Source: Chromatiales bacterium
GTDB taxonomy: Bacteria; Pseudomonadota; Gammaproteobacteria; Thiohalomonadales; Thiohalomonadaceae
Assembly: GCA_029864785.1 (NCBI GenBank)
Contig: JAOTST010000099.1
Coordinates: 1-6,139 of the forward strand
DNA: 6,139 nucleotides
Direction of reading: 5' to 3'
The notes under the pieces are model-generated. The model made no database searches. It worked only from the letters and a program-made list of their open reading frames with translations, and had not been told where the DNA came from. This document shows positions 3,479-6,139 of this stretch, in pieces (position 1 is the first letter of the stretch; every line of letters begins with the position of its first letter). The position numbers were made by a program, and so were the translations under genes.

Positions 3479-4182
3479 GGATAAAGAACTGGTCTAATTT
3501 CCAGCACTTTAAAGACAGACGACCTCCTTGGATAAAGCTACACAGAGAGATTTTGGATCAGCGTGATATCAACTTGTTATCAGACAGATCCTACCGCGTA
3601 TTAATAGGGCTGTGGCTACTTGCTAGTGAAGATAAGGGTTTAAATGGGGAATTGCCGGAGATTGAGGATATTGCATTTAGGCTGCGCATGGAAAAGGATA
3701 AGATTATCAAAGCGTTAAAAGAACTTGATGAATTTTTGATACATGACGATATCGAGATGATATCAGAAGGATGTCAGTCTGATGATACAGAGACAGAGAC
3801 AGAGACAGAGGAAGAGATAAAGACAGAGAAAGAACCAAAGAGCGTTTTTGTTTTGCCGGACTGGATTAACCAAGAATTGTGGGATGGGTTCATGGCAGAG
3901 AGGAAAAGGCAAAAGGCTTCAAATTCGGAGGCTGCTATTAAATCGCTGGTAACTAAGCTGTCGAAATTCAGAGAGGAAGGGTTAGATCCAAATGAGTCGG
4001 TGGCGAACTCCTTGGAGAATTCATGGAAGGGAGTATTCCCTACAAAACAGAAAGCAGGCGGAAACGGTAAATTTAATTTAAGCGAGGCACTACAAAATGA
4101 CATGCAAAGAATCAATGAGCGAGAAATGGGTGACAGCTCTATTCGCACGCTTGAGAGCGATCTATCTGGACAAGTGGGATAG
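3475..4182 (+). CDS. phage replication initiator, O-like (235 aa)
   Basis: The N-terminal part, VRIKNWSNFQHFKDRRPPWI to about residue 95, is the winged-helix-like domain typical of phage replication proteins that begin 'RIKNW..FQHFKDR.PPWIKLHR'. It is followed by a repetitive acidic Thr/Glu linker (about residues 104-120). The C-terminal domain has LPDWINQELWDGFMAERK and ENSWKGVFP, a recurrent tail in lambda O-like and DnaT-like phage initiators. Its expected role is to bind the phage origin and recruit the helicase loader encoded next. The GTG at 3475 is preferred over an ATG at 3460, because the family starts at this point and GGAG lies about nine bases upstream. Its end overlaps the P-like gene by over 80 bases. 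Confidence 0.85.
   Translation: MRIKNWSNFQHFKDRRPPWIKLHREILDQRDINLLSDRSYRVLIGLWLLASEDKGLNGELPEIEDIAFRLRMEKDKIIKALKELDEFLIHDDIEMISEGCQSDDTETETETEEEIKTEKEPKSVFVLPDWINQELWDGFMAERKRQKASNSEAAIKSLVTKLSKFREEGLDPNESVANSLENSWKGVFPTKQKAGGNGKFNLSEALQNDMQRINEREMGDSSIRTLESDLSGQVG
3787..3810 (+). repeat. tandem hexamer ACAGAG x4 in the initiator gene
   Basis: Four perfect ACAGAG copies encode the Thr-Glu linker of the O-like protein, with a further partial copy nearby (GACAGAGAA, 3822-3830). Copy-number changes would stay in frame and only alter linker length. In lambda the origin iterons lie inside O, so an origin role is conceivable, but these repeats are short and low in complexity. Confidence 0.8.
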
Positions 4183-4450
4183 GTGCTTCAATTCTGATCA
4201 AGAGCTATCTGCTGCGAAATTTGAATGGTCTGAGGGGCTTGCTGGAATGAATGGCGATGCAGTAAAGCGAGCTATTGAGCATTGTAGACAGAACATAAAA
4301 TGGCCTCCAAGTATTGCTGAGTTTATTGATGCATCGAAAATAGAAAGACCCGTACATACGCCTTTGTTGCCAACACCGCCAAAGATTAAGCCTAACAAAG
4401 AGAATATTGAGAGAGTTCACAAGATGTTACAGGAGGCGCTAAACAAATGA
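4097..4450 (+). CDS. P-like helicase loader / replication protein (117 aa)
   Basis: The core WVTALFARLRAIYLDKWDR (from about residue 11) and WPPSIAEFIDASK (about 73-85) match phage replication protein P-type sequences, which have a similar 'PS..QF..W/A' segment. Lambda P brings host DnaB to the O-origin complex. At 117 residues it is roughly half lambda P, matching the short versions next to O-like genes in many phages. The start is uncertain: ATG 4097 has GAGG about nine bases upstream, while ATG 4115 (MSEKW) fits the family N-terminus better but lacks a ribosome site. The last codons overlap the next gene (ATGA). Confidence 0.82.
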   Translation: MTCKESMSEKWVTALFARLRAIYLDKWDRCFNSDQELSAAKFEWSEGLAGMNGDAVKRAIEHCRQNIKWPPSIAEFIDASKIERPVHTPLLPTPPKIKPNKENIERVHKMLQEALNK

Positions 4451-4659
4451 GTAAACCACAACACATACTAACAATCGACGGTAAGCATCTATCACCTAGA
4501 CAAGCCAGCGAGCTAGAAGGGGCTGCAAGTTACCAAGCTATCATTAAACGAATCAGCTCAAGACCAGAGCTATCGGATGTTGAGAAGGTGTTTCTTCCGA
4601 TGCTAAGTAAATCACAATGCGGAAACCTTGGGGCTAAGAATTCCCCTTGGAGAAAATAA
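4447..4659 (+). CDS. small phage protein of unknown function (70 aa)
   Basis: The protein starts MSKPQHILTIDGKHLSPRQA, then has a predicted helix around YQAIIKRISSRP. This gives a layout of strand, 'SPRQAS(E)' helix and 'YQAI..RI' helix, compatible with a small DNA-binding fold. This is inference; no family is claimed. AGGAGG lies ten bases upstream, and the start overlaps the P-like stop as ATGA, so translation is coupled. The C-terminal end GAKNSPWRK is followed by TAA in an A-rich slip-prone context, and an open -1 frame continues for 26 codons. Confidence 0.78.
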   Translation: MSKPQHILTIDGKHLSPRQASELEGAASYQAIIKRISSRPELSDVEKVFLPMLSKSQCGNLGAKNSPWRK

Positions 4660-4733
4660 CAGGAGATATAGGAATTAGCAAAATAGACAGAACAACCCCC
4701 ATCGAGCTATGGCAGACATACAGTTATAATTAA
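4647..4733 (+). CDS. possible short ORF or -1 frame extension (28 codons)
   Basis: A frame open from TTG 4647 reads on as ITGDIGISKIDRTTPIELWQ and ends TAA, a composition that looks coding. There is no good ribosome site for the TTG. It may instead be a C-terminal extension of the preceding gene reached by a -1 slip at A-AAA just before its stop, or the remnant of a frameshifted gene. Confidence 0.3.
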   Translation: MEKITGDIGISKIDRTTPIELWQTYSYN

Positions 4734-4754
4734 AACTAATGATCCATTAAAACA

Positions 4755-4937
4755 ATGAATTATCAAAACAGCACAAACAATGAAAAGATGGCGTCTCGGA
4801 TTGCCGATGTAATGCAGGGCAGGCCGGATTTAATAAAAAGGTGGCTATTGAGATACAGCGGCGACCAAAACGAGATGAGAAAATTAATATACAAATATTG
4901 GGATAACAATCATGAATTACTCAAACTTTCTAGATAA
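4755..4937 (+). CDS. small phage protein of unknown function (60 aa)
   Basis: Not recognised. It is basic and helical, with a central ADVMQGRPDLIKRWLLRYSG stretch and a C-terminal KYWDNNHELLKLSR. The ribosome site for the first ATG is poor; an internal ATG at residue 12 (MASRIAD) is possible and has no better site. It overlaps the helicase start by 26 bases, which supports a coupled operon gene. Confidence 0.65.
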   Translation: MNYQNSTNNEKMASRIADVMQGRPDLIKRWLLRYSGDQNEMRKLIYKYWDNNHELLKLSR

Positions 4938-6139
4938 AAAACGATTCAATGATATCCAATCAGGATTTGAAATTGATATTGAAAATATACCGGCGGCGAA
5001 AGTCAGTGAAAAAACTCTAAAGGATTTTCAATCCGCATTGGTAAGATGGGCTTTAATTAAGGGCAAGGCGGCTATATTTGCCGATACAGGCCTAGGAAAG
5101 ACCGCTATGCAAGCAACGTGGGCGCATCATGTGGCAGAATATACGGGAGGGTATGTGCTGATATTTGCGCCATTGGCCGTTGCAATACAAACGGTCAATG
5201 AGTCCGCATCATTCGGTGTTGATGTTAAATATATCCGTAGCCAATTAGATATGGGTGATCCGGGAATTTATATCACAAATTATGAAATGCGCGAATATTT
5301 CGACTTATCCGAGTTTGCAGGGGTTGTTTTGGATGAATCGTCAATACTTAAAAGCCAAACAGGGAAAACACGAACAGAGCTAATCGAGCAATGCCAGTAT
5401 GCACCGTATCGGTTGAGCTGTACAGCCACGCCATCGCCAAACGATTATATGGAGCTTGGTAATCAATGCGAGTTTCTTGGTATCATGTCTCAGGTGGAAA
5501 TGCTCGCCATGTTTTTCATTAATGATACTGGAGATACTGGCAAATGGAGATTAAAAGGTCATGCACAAGAGAAGTTTTGGCAATGGATGGCTACATGGTC
5601 AGCCGTTATCAGAAAGCCGTCTGATCTTGGGTTCTCGGATGAAGGATATAATCTACCGCCATTAAATATCATCGAACATACAATCGAATCACCCGCTAAT
5701 GACGGCGATCTATTCGCCATGCCAGCCCAAACTCTAAGCGAAAGACGGAAAGCAAAGAGAGAAACAATCGATCAGCGATGCCAATTAGCAGCCGATCTGG
5801 TCAATAATTCAGATGACGGATGGATTGTATGGTGCCACCTGAATGACGAGCATGATTTATTAGAGTCAAAAATAGATGGAAATAAGGCAAGCGTCAGGGG
5901 TGCAGATAGGCCGCAAGACAAAGAGGATAGGCTGATTGGGTTCTCTCATGGTGAATATGATTCAATGATTAGTAAACCGTCGATCTGCGGGTTCGGAATG
6001 AACTGGCAACATGTCCATAATATGGTATTCGTTGGGCTTGATGATTCATTCGAGAAATTCTATCAGGCGGTTAGGCGTGAATATCGATTCGGTCAGAAAT
6101 TCCCCGTAAACGTCCATATCGTTGCAAGCGAGGCCGAGG
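4912..6139 (+). CDS. phage SF2 (SNF2-like) DNA helicase, 3' end outside window
   Basis: 409 codons are visible. Motif I (Walker A) is ADTGLGKT at residues 57-64; motif II is LDESS with D141-E142, a DESS variant of the usual DExH; motif III is TATP (171-174); motif VI is QAVRREYRFGQ (385-395), the SNF2/RapA-like arginine-finger pattern. Between them, ILKSQTGKTR and KWRLKGHAQEKFW match the phage helicase group that carries DESSILKS. Expected activity is ATP-dependent translocation on, or remodelling of, DNA during phage replication or recombination. The exact role is not known from sequence. Motifs I to VI are all present, so only the C-terminal tail is missing. GGGA lies about eight bases before the ATG. 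Confidence 0.9.
   Translation, partial: MNYSNFLDKKRFNDIQSGFEIDIENIPAAKVSEKTLKDFQSALVRWALIKGKAAIFADTGLGKTAMQATWAHHVAEYTGGYVLIFAPLAVAIQTVNESASFGVDVKYIRSQLDMGDPGIYITNYEMREYFDLSEFAGVVLDESSILKSQTGKTRTELIEQCQYAPYRLSCTATPSPNDYMELGNQCEFLGIMSQVEMLAMFFINDTGDTGKWRLKGHAQEKFWQWMATWSAVIRKPSDLGFSDEGYNLPPLNIIEHTIESPANDGDLFAMPAQTLSERRKAKRETIDQRCQLAADLVNNSDDGWIVWCHLNDEHDLLESKIDGNKASVRGADRPQDKEDRLIGFSHGEYDSMISKPSICGFGMNWQHVHNMVFVGLDDSFEKFYQAVRREYRFGQKFPVNVHIVASEAE

Noticed and set aside
3774..4148. Minus-strand ORF of 124 codons opposite the initiator gene
   Set aside because: It includes a Ser-Val repeat that is only the complement of the ACAGAG tract, and it opposes a well supported replication gene.
4198..4420. 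Two minus-strand ORFs opposite the P-like gene
   Set aside because: Low-quality translations without start signals, lying against a recognised replication gene.

Overview
The window looks like the early control and replication region of a temperate phage or prophage, probably from a marine-type gammaproteobacterium. The grounds are a Cro-sized HTH protein at a divergent control region, a phage O-like replication initiator, a P-like helicase loader, a phage SF2 helicase, and a leftward operon of tiny phage-type genes. Host assignment is inference from gene style only. No integrase, structural gene, tRNA or rRNA gene is visible.

Left arm (1-3056, minus strand). One leftward operon starts at a promoter near 3089-3116. 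Its first genes encode a 33-residue membrane peptide and a YopX-like protein, followed by nine small phage-type ORFs, the last cut by the window edge. The joints between the ORFs are not ordinary spacers. All nine carry integron attC sites: an RYYYAAC-type R'' box followed by AA, an imperfect inverted repeat with unpaired bases on the left arm (usually a C, and an A seven bases later), and a G-TTRRRY R' box. Seven of the eight fully visible units also have complementary ends of 8-13 bp, as a gene cassette should. This is a cassette array without a visible integrase (CALIN-like) inside a phage early operon. Its genes run antisense to the attC orientation, so each stop codon sits at the recombination point and each start lies next to or inside an attC.

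Control region (3057-3200). Two divergent sigma70-type promoters face away from each other, with a 15-bp imperfect palindrome between their -35 boxes.

Right arm (3201-6139, plus strand). A tightly packed replication operon runs: Cro-like repressor, 21-aa ORF, O-like initiator with an in-frame hexamer repeat, P-like loader, two or three small unknown ORFs, and an SF2/SNF2-like helicase that runs off the right edge. Most junctions overlap, indicating translational coupling.

Taken together, the repressor-type switch would set the balance between a rightward replication operon and a leftward accessory operon. The content of the leftward operon appears to be assembled from exchangeable integron-type cassettes.
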